Shown in pieces: positions 52,935-64,000 of a stretch of DNA of 64,000 nt. Below the pieces are notes generated by a model. It had not been told where the DNA came from. It saw only the letters and a list, made by a program, of their open reading frames with translations, and did not search any database. The DNA is from Galaxea fascicularis (lineage: Eukaryota > Cnidaria > Anthozoa > Scleractinia > Euphylliidae). Position 1 is the first letter of the stretch, and each line of letters begins with the position of its first letter. The stretch spans positions 18,965,075 through 19,029,074 of the forward strand of contig OX419339.1 of NCBI GenBank assembly GCA_948470475.1. Reading direction: 5' to 3'. The position numbers were made by a program, and so were the translations under genes.

Positions 52935-54283
52935 AAACTTCGCGTGTCTACTAAAACCACCACACAATTCCACACTCGTGCCACGATCCACATAGATTCC
53001 CAAAGAAAGTTTGTGGCCTTCAGATACAAGGGTGTCTCTGTCGTTATTATTTCTAATGAACTGGAACTTCTCACGAAATTGATTGTCTTGACACACTTCC
53101 AAGTTTACATACGCATACCGATAACATCAGCTGGTGGTCTTGATTGTCAGTAATCCCCCTGGTTACGTCGAACTTCAGATGCCATAGCCTGTGCAACCGC
53201 TGGTAGAAAGAAACAGAAAAGAGTGAACCGGAAGAGAAAACGAAAAGTGAGGGGAGAGAAAAGAAAGAAAGGACCGTCCCAACCCTCTCATGAGGCTTTG
53301 ACTGGTTGTTCTCCTAAAAATAGTACATTTTTATGTCACTGACAATGCTCATACTAATCTGAAATTATCCCAAGAACTAAGCTAATCATGTTAGCGCAAA
53401 GCACAGAAACTATGCTAGCTAGTTGTTCCTTTAAATCTTATACATGATGTCACAATAACTGTGACCCCTATTGCAAGATTTTTGTCAAATGTATTAATGA
53501 ATTGGGGCTAACAGGCCTGCGCAACTCCGGTGTACTTGTTTTAGTGCACTGTGCGTGTATCACGTTACAGCCTCACCCTCTATAGTTTGCCTCTAACGAA
53601 TGTATCTTTACTCGCACACCCTCTACGTTCCGTGTAATTGGTGTTTACCAGAATGTTCCGCATACGTGTGGTAGTGTCTTTTGTGTTATTAAATGCTATC
53701 TTTATTTTTTATCTTTAATGTATGCAGCTATATGTTCATTTTTGATCTAGTCTGTATCCTGTGTAGGCTGAGTTGGGTTTAAAAATTAGCCTAAATTATC
53801 CTAAACAAACATGGACTGCATGGTATAACTCCTTCCATTCATTCCCAGTAGTTTACTTGATTAGTAAATATTCCATTTCGACACGTGCTTCAGCACAAAT
53901 GTCAGCAGGTAGGGCGCTAATTTGGCCAATTTTATGTTCGCAATTCTGACAAAAGCTATGTTTTACAATTTGCACCTATTCCTTCTAAAGCTTACATTTT
54001 TACCTTCCTTGAGATGAGCAATAGCTAGGAAGTTCTGTTCAGTGTATAGGAAGTGAACCATGAAAAGAAAAATCACACAAAAGTTCCATTGGTTTTCCTC
54101 CAAAAACAAATTTTAATCGGAATGGTGCTTATGTATCAGTCGCACAGTTGTGATTACAGCAAAAAGTGAGTCGCAAAACACGACAAATATCATTTGCACG
54201 CTCTGCAGTCCTATTTCCTGTCATCCACGCATAGCAATGTGGGATAGATACTTTGCACGTGCGCAGTGGTGGTGTTGAATATC

Positions 54284-54293
54284 AAGATGGCGG
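54284..54293 (+). promoter_or_regulatory. YY1-like promoter element and uORF start
   Basis: AAGATGGCGG, a typical YY1 site of housekeeping promoters, lies about 125 nt before the TRAPPC8 ATG. If the transcript starts upstream of it, its ATG would open a 28-codon upstream ORF ending just before the main start. Confidence 0.5.
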
Positions 54294-54410
54294 ACGGAAG
54301 AGCAACTGGTCATTATCGTTTCGACCTAGCGAATACTCCCTCAAAATGCGGGTATTTCTTGATTTTACTTTAGGAGCTTTCAGAAGACATTAAAGCACTC
54401 CGAACCGGCC

Positions 54411-57312
54411 ATGGCTCAGTGCACACAGAGCGCATACGAGTTCGTACAAAGTGCATTTTGTCCCATGGTTGCTGTTATGTGCAGTGATGATGCAGAGAAA
54501 ATCTGCCAGAAAAACAACTTGAGCTTCGTGGAGATGGTGCGGCCATTTTGTCATCTAACTAGCGAAGGTAAATACTTTGAAAGAACGTCAATCTCAGGTG
54601 TTGTTAGATCAGTGTTTTGCGTCATGATTGACTATTTGATCGACTGATGAAATGCTAAGCATATTAAGATGTTAAAACGTTAAGAAAGGTACATGTACAC
54701 TAAATGGTGAACGGAAGTATCTATGTTTACGTTTTGCATTCGTTTAGGGAGAGATCTTTTTTACCTCTTCCCCTGAACTTTAGTTTGTAATCCGGTATCG
54801 TGGAATCATTGATCTGCACGTTGTTACTGTCGAAAAATTAATTACACCCGTCAACATTTAGTAAGGGCAATGTACATGTCGTACTCTCCAGGTTGGGATG
54901 TTATATATGTTGCTAATTGTAGTAAACCAAAGGTTTCATCAATGAAACATATGTAAGCCTCTCTGAACTCGATTGTGTAGTTCCAAAAAATATCCATACC
55001 CCCACCACGGAGGGAATATCATATAGGACCCCCCCACCCCTTCGGATTTTCCATTTTAGCAAGGACGCAGTAACCCCCCCTCCCCCCTGGAAATTCCAAA
55101 ATTTGTCGAACACCCCCCCCCCCATATCCCCTGGAAATTATATTCTTTAAAGCAAACAACAAACAAGAGGCTGTGTATCTATTGTCTGGCACGTATTTGA
55201 GACGATGTTATTGTAAACGTTGCGTACGTGCGTAAGTTAAAAGTCGCGAATTACCCTAAATACATAACCTGAACTTTATTGTTTTATGTATACAGAAGGT
55301 GGTCTAATACGTAAAATATAGTATTGCCAGAATCTGAACTGAGCTACTACCACACTAGTCGCAAATAAACAATTTTTTGAGCTGTTTACAAAATTTGTGA
55401 AACGTTAATTTCGCGCACTTGAAATGAACACGATCGCAACCACATTTTATGACGCATTTTTGACAAAATTATGTAATAAAGAGAAAAAAGTGATTAACGA
55501 ATTAATAGCAAGTTTTCTGTACTCATCTCGCCAAATGACAGCCTCTAATGTATAAAAGATGCTCGACAAATGCAGTGATTCTCAACGAAAAACGGTGTAT
55601 CCAACTAGAACATTCGCTGGCAAGTTACCAGTCTACCACGGACAACTATGGAGACTGGTAATGAGTAATGGCCGCTTCTTTCAAAATCGTCTTTATTTCA
55701 CGATTTCATTTGGTGCTGGTTTGCTTCCAAAGCACTATTAGGAAAAAGGAAAATGTTTTTTGGCAATAGCACTGTTAGAAGTATCGTAATTTAGCGACTT
55801 AAAACTTCGGAACGTCCCAAGAAAGTTGGTAAGCGGCACAAGCTAACGTATGAAGTGAGTCAATCAATTTTCTTCCATCTGGACGTGAATTTTGCCTCTA
55901 ACCCCCCCTCCCCTCTGGAATTTCCTGGGCCTTTGACCCCCCCACCCCCTTGGAATGTCCAATTCCCTCCGTGGTGGGGGTATGGATATTTTCTGGAACT
56001 ACACATTGGGCTTTATTGAGATTAAACTCTACAATAAAATGTGGCGTGCATGTTGGATTGCATGACCACTGATAAATTTAATGTTTCATCAAATAAAGTT
56101 ATTTTATTGCAAATAAGTGGATAAATAATCAAATAACCAAATAAATTAATAAATACAAAAAGCAGCAGTAAGTGCACTTTTTGAGCGTGTCAATTTGTGT
56201 AAGAATTAGATACATTCATGTTCATATAAAATTACAGTCGAACCTCGATTATTCGGACTCGTCGGGACCTCAGTAAATAGTCCGGATAATCGAGAGTCCG
56301 GATAATCAAAAAAAATATGAATATCAATGAGATAGACATGTAAAAAAAAGGTATACAGCAAAGAAAACATCATTTTAATTGTGAAATCTACACAGCCTGT
56401 ATGTATGTATCAGCTGAACGCACTACAATTTATATTTCTTTGTCTTGTTGCACTCGTGAATTTTGAAAAGTAGGGTAATACGCTGTTTCAAAAGTCTTTT
56501 GAAAGGATTATTGGGCTTTTTGCGACTTTGAGTTTTTAAGATCACAACTAATTAATATTCATGAAAAAATTGGGACCAGAGAAAAAAGTCCGGATAATCG
56601 AATAGTCCGGATAATCGAGGTCCAGATAATCGAGGTTCGACTGTATACCTGTGTTTTGTCCAGTGTAGTGTTGTTCCAATAAAGTAGTCATACCTATGTT
56701 AAGTGCCACAGTCAACCCTTAGTAAGTGGCTAGTTGTTACATTGCCAAAAATTAATCCCACTTTCTGTAGTTTTGACCTCAATTACATGTAACTTGTAAG
56801 CAGTCATGTGATCTCTAATAATAGTTGCAATCACCCTTTACTGAGTACCTGCTTCTACTAACATAAGTCTGTGACCTGTATTAAATGGTCATTTTATAAA
56901 AGAAAGTCATACAAATGTAATACAATATAGCCAACAGGTATTTTATTCTATGATTATTAATCATTAAACTCATCCCAAGTTGATGAACTTGGAAGCTGGT
57001 GCCATAGAGTTTGGTGGGATCCTAAGCAATTCAGGCACAGATTAATGTAATATAAAATGGCAACCTTTTTGTTTGTATTTTGAGCAAGCTGTATTGTGTA
57101 TTAATAAGCTGTCACTTCACCATTCCCCTAAGAGTGACTCTTAATACTTTTAAGTATTTAAAAACATGTACATGTGCGACTGGTGATTATAAGAACTACC
57201 GGTATAATTTGCTTTGATGTGTGTGTGTGTCCACCACACTTTGCTCGTACGTTCATTGGCAAATTTTAATTTTGAATTCAACTTTGGGTTTTGTGAGGGT
57301 CAGGCTTATTCA

Positions 57313-57343
<31 letters not shown>

Positions 57344-60300
57344 AAAAACATTTTTTTCAAGGTCAGGGAAAAGTCAGGGAATTATGTATGAAGTCAGGGA
57401 ATTTCTAAATTCTACCTGAAAGTCCGCGAAAAGTCAGGGAATTTTACATTTGGCCAGCCATTTGGTTTTGGAAAGAGATTCTTTGGTAGTAAAGGTGTAT
57501 TCATTTCAGAAAATCCCTCACAGGAATTGACTACTTTGGTTTCATTGGTGGCTTTATTGCCTTAGGATTGCCTCTGATGGTCAGTGGAAACTGGTCTTTG
57601 GTCAGTGAAAAGTCAGGGAATTTTTTCTATCCCAATGAGTGGCAACCCTGATTCAGTTTTTAAAGTAGTCTTTATATGAAAGATACTGCTTTTTACTAAT
57701 TTGCAAGCAATTCTTCTTCTTTCATTTTCCTGCATATAGTGTGCTACAACCCAGCTTAAGTATAATTTTTGTAATTACTCAGCTCCTTTGGTTTTTAGAT
57801 ATTCTGCCTTCCATCCACACGTAAACAGTGTTTTTGGTCACTGAAAATGGAAGTTCTTGAATAATGTATGCTCTCCAGACTGGAGGTTTTTGTAAATGCT
57901 AGCTTACAATGTATATACATGTGGACAGGTGAATATGGAGGTTTTTGAATACGGTGACATCAGAGGCTTGTGTTACCATAAAGAGTGCTCTGTATGAAAG
58001 GCTAGCATTTTCAACTCATTTTTGCATATTCAAATGGATGGGCAAATATGATTTGAAAACGCATGTGTGGTAGTGGATTTTTTCAAAATCAACTATACCC
58101 GAATACTGTACATGTGGATGGGACCTGAGTAATGCCTTGATGTAACCAAAGAGGTGATCTTTCCTTTCGGTGTACAAGCTGGTACCAATGAAAGTCAGCT
58201 TTTTCATTTAGTTTCCACAAAAATGTAAGTCACTAAAGAATATTTTGGCTAAGACTTCTACTGGTTTTGTATTTTGCAGCTCATATTAGGGATCCTTCAG
58301 GCATGATCCACCCGGTTAGAAACTGGCGCATCAGACTTGTCGAAATGTCTGCAACTCATCCCCCACAGCATGTCGTGAACAAACTGTTAAGTGAAGTTGT
58401 TTCACGTACACAGCCACTCAACACTGATCCAAGCACACTGACTCCTGAAGCACAAGCTAAAGGTAAAGAGTGCATGCCTTTATGTCATTAAAATAGTACG
58501 CTAAGTTTTCTGTAACAATCAGTACAATCATGATAATGTTTGTGATGCAAAAGCAGCTTTTCCTGCTCAAATCAGGTGGATGGTTCTGGAAAAGATCAAC
58601 ACTCGTCCTAGAAAGTTACTGGAAATCGTTATAGGAAGGGTGATGTGAAAGTCCAAAAGTTGTAAATTGAAGTATGAAATGGCAAACTGCAATGCTCAGA
58701 GTAGCAATGATGGTGGTTGCTTGGGAGGAATGGCTAGGAAAGAATTGCAAACATGAAACCCCCTCATCCAGAGATGGATGATTATATTGAGAGTTTTAAA
58801 TATAATTATTAAGAGTTTCATGGAAAAGGTGTAAAATTCTTGTAAACTTTCATATAAAATACCAATATTAAATTAGAAAAGAGAATTGCAATATTGAAAT
58901 GAATGCTGAATCAGACTCATTTATTTTTCCACAGCATCTGCACCTTGGTTTGAGTCATTTCGAGATTGCTTCTTTCAGCTGGTGAAACCATCAGATCATG
59001 AATTTATTAGGCACTTTTTAGCATGTATCCTTTTTTTTTGTACATTGTTTTCTTTTGCTTAGAAAAACTGTGTTTCAGAATTGTACAAATTAATATTATT
59101 AAGTTTAAACATTCCTTTACATTAATTTACATGTACTGCATATTTTAACATTTTATACTTGCTGAAGTTGTTTAATTGTTATTTAAGAACAAAATAATGA
59201 GATGATTCAGCCACAAGTTCCAAATCCAGAAAATGTGCTTTTGATTCTGTTATACAGTCTGTGTACCATGTACGTAACTACAATCGTGGTCAAAAGTTTT
59301 TGGGAAAATTGCGTGCATCACTTCAATCCGCAGTTATTTCAGTTGTTCGAACTATTAGCTGTACTATTTGGGAAATGACATGCTCTTGTGGCCCCCCCCC
59401 CTCCCCCATATTCAATGCTGGGGTTCTTCATGGGGTTCTTCATGCAAAAGAAGTCACCATTTTCTTCCTGCAAAATCCAACATTGATAAGGGGGAGGGGG
59501 TTATCTCTAAAGTGATGCTACCTTCTCAACACTTTTGTCCAGGATTGTAGTTCTGTTTGTGAGCTCGGTTTGTTTTTCTTTGCAATTTGCTATACAATCC
59601 ATTTTTGACTTGTCCTGTATGATGGGACAGTTTTGGTTGTTGTGTTTTTCTTGACTTTAAATCACTATCAAAGGTCTTATTGTGGTATCATCACAACATC
59701 CTGACCCCATGAATGCTTTTGCTACCATGAGCTCTCAACAGATCGAGCAGCAGTCAGAACAGCACGGCCATTTCAGATGGTTCACTAGCACTGTCTTCAA
59801 ATATCACCTTTTGTTACATGATGTCAGTGTTGGTGAGGAGTCCAAGTAAGAAGTACATGTACTTGTGGTCATCATTTTTCATTCATGTACTTTAAGTTTT
59901 CATCTTGTAATCAGGTTTTTAATTAAATGAGAACATCTGGAAAGTGGTATTTAAAATTTATGTTGAGTTTACAGTGAGTTTGCCACCATCAACCACCAAC
60001 AATCTCTCAGTTTTGCTGTTATCATTATTGTTTCTTTACATCTTTTTTGTTTAACCCTATAGGGCAGAAGCTTTTTACCAGAGTATGAAATCTGTTTATG
60101 GCCCAAATGCATGTCACCTACTGCAGATCAATTCTGTACACAATACTGGAGCCAATCCACGACCAAATCTACCTGATCCTTGGAGTCAATTTATTATACC
60201 AACTAGTGAAGAGACGCTGGTATGATCCTGTACACCTTGTGTCATTTTTAAGTGTGCAAACTCTATTGAAAACCATAAACACTGAAATACATGTACAGTA

Positions 60301-62974
60301 TTTCAAGAATGTCTATTGTGTTGCAAAAGAAAACAGTAGTTAGATACTAGATGGCTAAACTGTAGCCTGTAATGTTGATCATCTTTGTGGTTAGTGACTT
60401 CTTCTTGTGGTTTCATCAGGTATTTGCTTGGTTGAAAAACAATACACCTTCTGAAAATAGTAATTTTTAGTGTTCACAGTTTTCTGAGTGTTGCAGTGGT
60501 TCCTTTAAAAGGCTTCCAGTTGAGTTGTTGCATTGATTAGAATTGACTAAGTGTTCACTTAATACTTTTTCTATATCTTCATGTACATTATGTCTTTCTT
60601 CTCTTTTGTCTGTTGGATAAACACTGCAATGCCAATGTTTTTTCTCTTTTCTTCTTGGAAGGACTGGGATGATGATGAATTAGATCAAGATACACAGAAA
60701 GTTGAGGATGACCCTGAAAACTGTGCTGTCGATGAGAACTTTGATCCTGAAGCTGCTGTTGAAGAGCCTGATGCTGGACCTGGACGTGTTCGTAGCAGTT
60801 CAGGTCCAATTCTTATTGGTCCTCTGACATTTGAGGATAGATCTGAACCTGAAGATGAGCTTGATGTTGAACCACCGCAAAAACCTTCAAATGCAAATGA
60901 AAAACATCACCATCTTGCCAGTCACTATCGCTACTTTTCCAGTCGACATTTCTCTGGGGGTACTAGGGGTGCACCACCTCAGAGGAACCATGGGCTGTGC
61001 TTGAGCCTAAGTGATCATGACAGGATTAAAATATTTGTTCATGAGCTTGGTTACAGAGGTCTTCTCCAGTATGTTGAGAGGTTGATGAGACACCTCAATG
61101 ACCAGGTAAAAGATAATAATTGAAGGTATACCTGGCCCAAGTTACTTCTGCTAAATTCTGAGGTTCTCTTTCCAAATAGGCCGTATTCGTATTCTTGGTA
61201 TTGAACTGGATCTAGCATGAAGTGGAGGCTCTTGTTGGGGAATCTTTTCATTGTAAATGTATTCCCCGGCAAGAGCCTCCACATCATGCTAGATCCAGTT
61301 CAATACCGAGAATACGAATATGGCCTATTACCTTGTAGTATTTCAGGGCTGTGATTAAGGGCTGGGGCCAGGGATTTTCCCCTTGCATTTTGGGGTTTAT
61401 CCCCAGCTACTTTGATGTAAAACCAGCATGTTGACTTGACTACAGCAACTCCAATCCCCAGGAATTTTTTGTATAATTTTTCCCACCTACCCTACTTCAA
61501 GAATTAGTGATGGCCCTGAGTATTCGCTTATGAATCACAAGGAGAATTTGACATTAAATCTAAAGTGATTTACGCCATATTTCATTTACCCCTCCAATTA
61601 TTTACAACTGGTTAAAGAAAATAATTTGATGCCAGCATGAAGGATGGCATTTCTTGTTGTTAGGTGTACAATGTACATTACTGTTAGTCCTACATAATCC
61701 TGCATATGTCCTGTACATGTGTATATTGTAGTTAACATTTTCTTTTGTTTAAAAATTTTCAAACCAGATTAAGTTTTGTTTCCTTTTGTGCCAGATTCTG
61801 GTAATGGCTCTGAGACAAAGAAAGATAAAAAATAAATTGGGTTGTGCCTGTTGTAAGGTTCATGTGTTTTTGCACATTTAATGAGTGTGCCTAAAATAGC
61901 AGTCCCTCTTTTTTAATTACAGTACTTGGCAAGGGCTGTTGGAATCTAAAAACAAAAATTAATTAGTGGTAACCAAGCATTCTTAAACAGTCACTGAGCT
62001 TCAATTAAAAAAGAAAAAAAAAACATTATTGCCATACATTGTAACATATTATATAAAAGCTTTTTGAAATATTGGCTACTCCTAGTCTTCTTTTTAAATT
62101 CCAGTAGCATTTGCTAAGGCACATGTATGGTCATGAACTGTTCAAGTAGAGGCGTTATCCCTGAAAATAGTAATCAAACTACCATGTTCCTCATCTATCT
62201 TATCTCAAGTGACATCTTAATACTGTAGATGTCCCAGGGCTCTCCTGGGAAGAAGGGGTATGCAGCAAAGTATTGCTTTGTTAAAAAAGACAGCAACAGT
62301 CATTGTTGCATTGTGAGTTAAATGAACTTGAAATTGTAAAGATCAATATTGTAACACCAATGGCACTATTGAGGGTATTAATTAATTTTGACAACAGATG
62401 TTATGGGTTATACATTTACGTGACCCATTGGACAGCTCTGTCTGAAGTACACATTGCAATGAGTACATGTAATGTTTTATCTTTACGTACCGGTACATGT
62501 ACACTGATAAGTAGGTAGTGATACATGTATGCAGAAAATAGGAATTCTAGTTACTGTGGTACACTGTAATAAATTTTATTGATGCAGTAGGCATGCATAC
62601 AGGATAAACATGCAGGTAGCTGGGGTCCAAATTCAAATTATCTGGGCAAAATCCGTGGCTCCCTTTCCCCCTGATACCAGCCTTTTATGATGGCTCTACC
62701 ACTGTAAGTTCCATTTTTTTACAATAGGCAGATGGTAGTGATCTGTACAATGGAGATGACATTTCTCTTTCTCTGCCTCTTTTCTAGTTATGCATGATTT
62801 TTGTAAGTTAATCCGACCGTTTGCTCTGACTTACTCTGCCACCTGTTTTTGATTCTGTGTACTGCAGATTGTTTCAAGGAAAGGTCTCCATCGTTCCATC
62901 TTCTCTGCAACCAAAAAATGGTTTGGAGGTGGAAAACCAGCTGGGCTAGCATCTGGTTTGGTGCCAGGAATCAT
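54411..62974 (+). CDS. TRAPPC8: Trafficking protein particle complex subunit 8, N-terminal part
   Basis: Seven coding exons with matching phases: 54411-54567, 58280-58462, 58935-59024, 59674-59845, 60063-60219, 60662-61105 and 62868-62974; the gene continues beyond the window. The encoded protein starts MAQCTQSAYEFVQSAF and carries blocks typical of TRAPPC8: LSFVEMVRPF, RDPSGMIHPVRNW, APWFESFRDCF, FKYHLLLHDVS, PDPWSQF, LSDHDRIKIFVHELGYRGLL and SRKGLHRSIFSATKKWFGG. An acidic, Pro-rich stretch in exon 6 is the expected variable region. TRAPPC8 is a core subunit of the TRAPP III tethering and exchange complex acting on Rab1 in ER-Golgi traffic and autophagy. Intron 1 holds a 1-kb transposon, and introns 1, 3 and 6 hold MITEs. 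No frameshift is seen. Confidence 0.95.
54974..56005. repeat. ~1-kb inverted-repeat element in TRAPPC8 intron 1
   Basis: tgtgtagttcca-aaaatatccatac with cccccaccacggaggga is mirrored at the right end (tccctccgtggtggggg...ggaactacaca); C-rich subterminal blocks at both ends. The interior has no intact ORF. Confidence 0.8.
56235..56643. repeat. Tigger/pogo-type MITE
   Basis: CAGTCGAACCTCGATTAT...ATAATCGAGGTTCGACTG with TA on both sides; tccggataatcg words repeat within. The interior carries no transposase. Confidence 0.8.
57313..57650. repeat. hAT-type MITE with 5-bp target duplication
   Basis: Ends CAGGGTTGCCAC...GTGGCAACCCTG are flanked by ATTCA on both sides. The interior repeats gtcagggaaaagtcaggga. 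Confidence 0.8.
59279..59549. repeat. Tc1/mariner-type MITE
   Basis: TACAATCgTGGtCAAAAGT at the left matches, inverted, acttttgtccaggattgta at the right; in TRAPPC8 intron 3. Confidence 0.7.
61175..61329. repeat. Long hairpin with ~69-bp arms in TRAPPC8 intron 6
   Basis: aataggccgtattcgtattc...gaggctcttgttggggaat is followed by a near-perfect inverted copy ending ...gaatacgaatatggcctatt, with a loop of about 15 nt. A strong foldback structure. Confidence 0.9.
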
Positions 62975-64000
62975 GTAAGATTTAGATGTCAAGTTTTCTT
63001 GTTTTCAGTACATGCAGCAATTGCAGTCATTATCGCCAAACCCTGGAAGATATTAATATTACATGTACTGTAAGACTGTCCTTCAGCAATGGCAATCAGA
63101 ACTACATATAAATACAATATCAATCATGGCAGAAATTACAATCATGTACTTGTGCATGGCATGCATTAAAAAGGTAGGTCTGTTTAGGCCTGCAACTAAG
63201 TTTTTTGTGGATTTACAATCATGTAGTTTGTTTTTTGTCAGGAAAGAAAGGCTGACATCTTCTTGTGTGTTTGATTAGAAGATGAATTTGAGACATGTAC
63301 TGGTAGTTTCATTGTAGATGATTTAGTGTTTATCATGTAGTGTGGGAAGAGGAGAAGGTAGAATGATACAACATGACTTTGGACTCCAAGCTTGGAGCAC
63401 CATTTCTCTTTACCTAACCATGAGCATTGAAGAAAAAGTTCTGAGAATGTTACTGACATTTGCACACCTTCTAACGACAAAGGCTTGCTTAATTTTTACT
63501 CAGATTGTCTGTATTCAATTTTGTTCATTACTATCACTGGACAAAATTAATTTTTCATTTATTATTATTGGTAAATTAAGTTAATGTTGTTCTTCATTAT
63601 GTGCACAGTTTCCATATTCAGTATGGGATTTCATTGCTGTGCTCTAAGAAAAGTAGTTGGACACCCAAAATCCCCATACCCTTTTATACCATGGCATAGA
63701 AAATACAGCCAATCAGAATGCGAGAAAACCATTATACTGTATATTCGTCTGTATTCCACTGAATCTTTCCATTGTGAGCCTCATTGAAAATGTAATACCA
63801 TGTATTTTTTATGAGAAGGCTTTCTAGTGGTATACCATAGAATATCCTACTCATCACTAGTATTTTCTTTGCATACACACTTGCCTGAAGCCTTGTGTGA
63901 ATATGAAGAAAATATTGCACAACTAGTATGAAATCCAGGGTGCCCTGCATGTCTGCTCCATAAACTACTATTTCCTGGTCACCCATTAGCAAAAGTAAGT
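62975..64000. other. TRAPPC8 intron 7 (partial)
   Basis: No further TRAPPC8 exon recognised before the window ends; sequence is AT-rich, without a distinct repeat I can define. Confidence 0.6.

Larger units (their letters stand above)
47948..54410. other. Host intergenic DNA between the acidic/basic gene and TRAPPC8
   Basis: No supported exon. It contains the MITEs at 49577 and 50335, a LINE 3' fragment at 52010 and a hairpin at 52871. The last 150 bp form the TRAPPC8 promoter region. Confidence 0.55.

Overview
The window looks like nuclear DNA of an invertebrate animal, most likely a cnidarian (anthozoan). Evidence: AT-rich intron-containing host genes, one of them clearly TRAPPC8; a calmodulin/troponin-C-like gene with the intron directly after the start codon; many small hairpin MITEs; and a capsid-encoding Polinton/Maverick (adintovirus-like) provirus. 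The species is not identifiable from the window.

1-1116: host DNA with one EF-hand exon (494-637) of a partly duplicated calmodulin-like gene. 1117-25134: an integrated Polinton-like virus flanked by a perfect 6-bp target duplication (TATGCT at 1111-1116 and 25135-25140). Its terminal inverted repeats (TIRs) are about 3.7-4.0 kb and nearly identical (left 1117-5081, right 16282-25134). The right one is split by a 5.1-kb hAT-like transposon (18517-23626) that has its own 5-bp target duplication (AACGT) and a two-exon transposase. The unique core (5082-16281) carries about 17 tightly packed genes, all on the + strand: chromodomain integrase, double-jelly-roll major capsid protein, two tandem ~345-aa paralogues (putative minor capsid or penton-like), adenain-like protease, A32/FtsK-type packaging ATPase, small basic core-like proteins (one pair duplicated), a parvovirus-type phospholipase A2 and several unknowns. 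No protein-primed DNA polymerase B is present, and there is no room for one. Almost every gene has a TATAAAAG/CATAAAAG box about 30-50 bp before its ATG, and in several cases the stop codon of the preceding gene lies inside that box.

The most unusual structure is inside the TIRs: an outward-facing array of 8-9 short cassettes, each with a pyrimidine tract plus CAG in front and GTAAGT-like donor behind, separated by only 16-36 nt. In every cassette with a clear donor the length is 2 modulo 3, and the cassettes share a Cys motif (IPGH...C...CxC). It looks like a set of mutually exclusive exons, followed by an exon with a nine-arginine tail.

25141-54410: host DNA with the complete calmodulin-like gene (minus strand, 28914-38565), a five-exon gene for a secreted protein with an acidic middle and a highly cationic (I/V)xRxGK-repeat C-terminus (minus strand, 44005-47947), two truncated LINE copies and numerous MITEs. 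54411-64000: the first seven coding exons of TRAPPC8 (plus strand), running off the right edge, with several MITEs in its introns.
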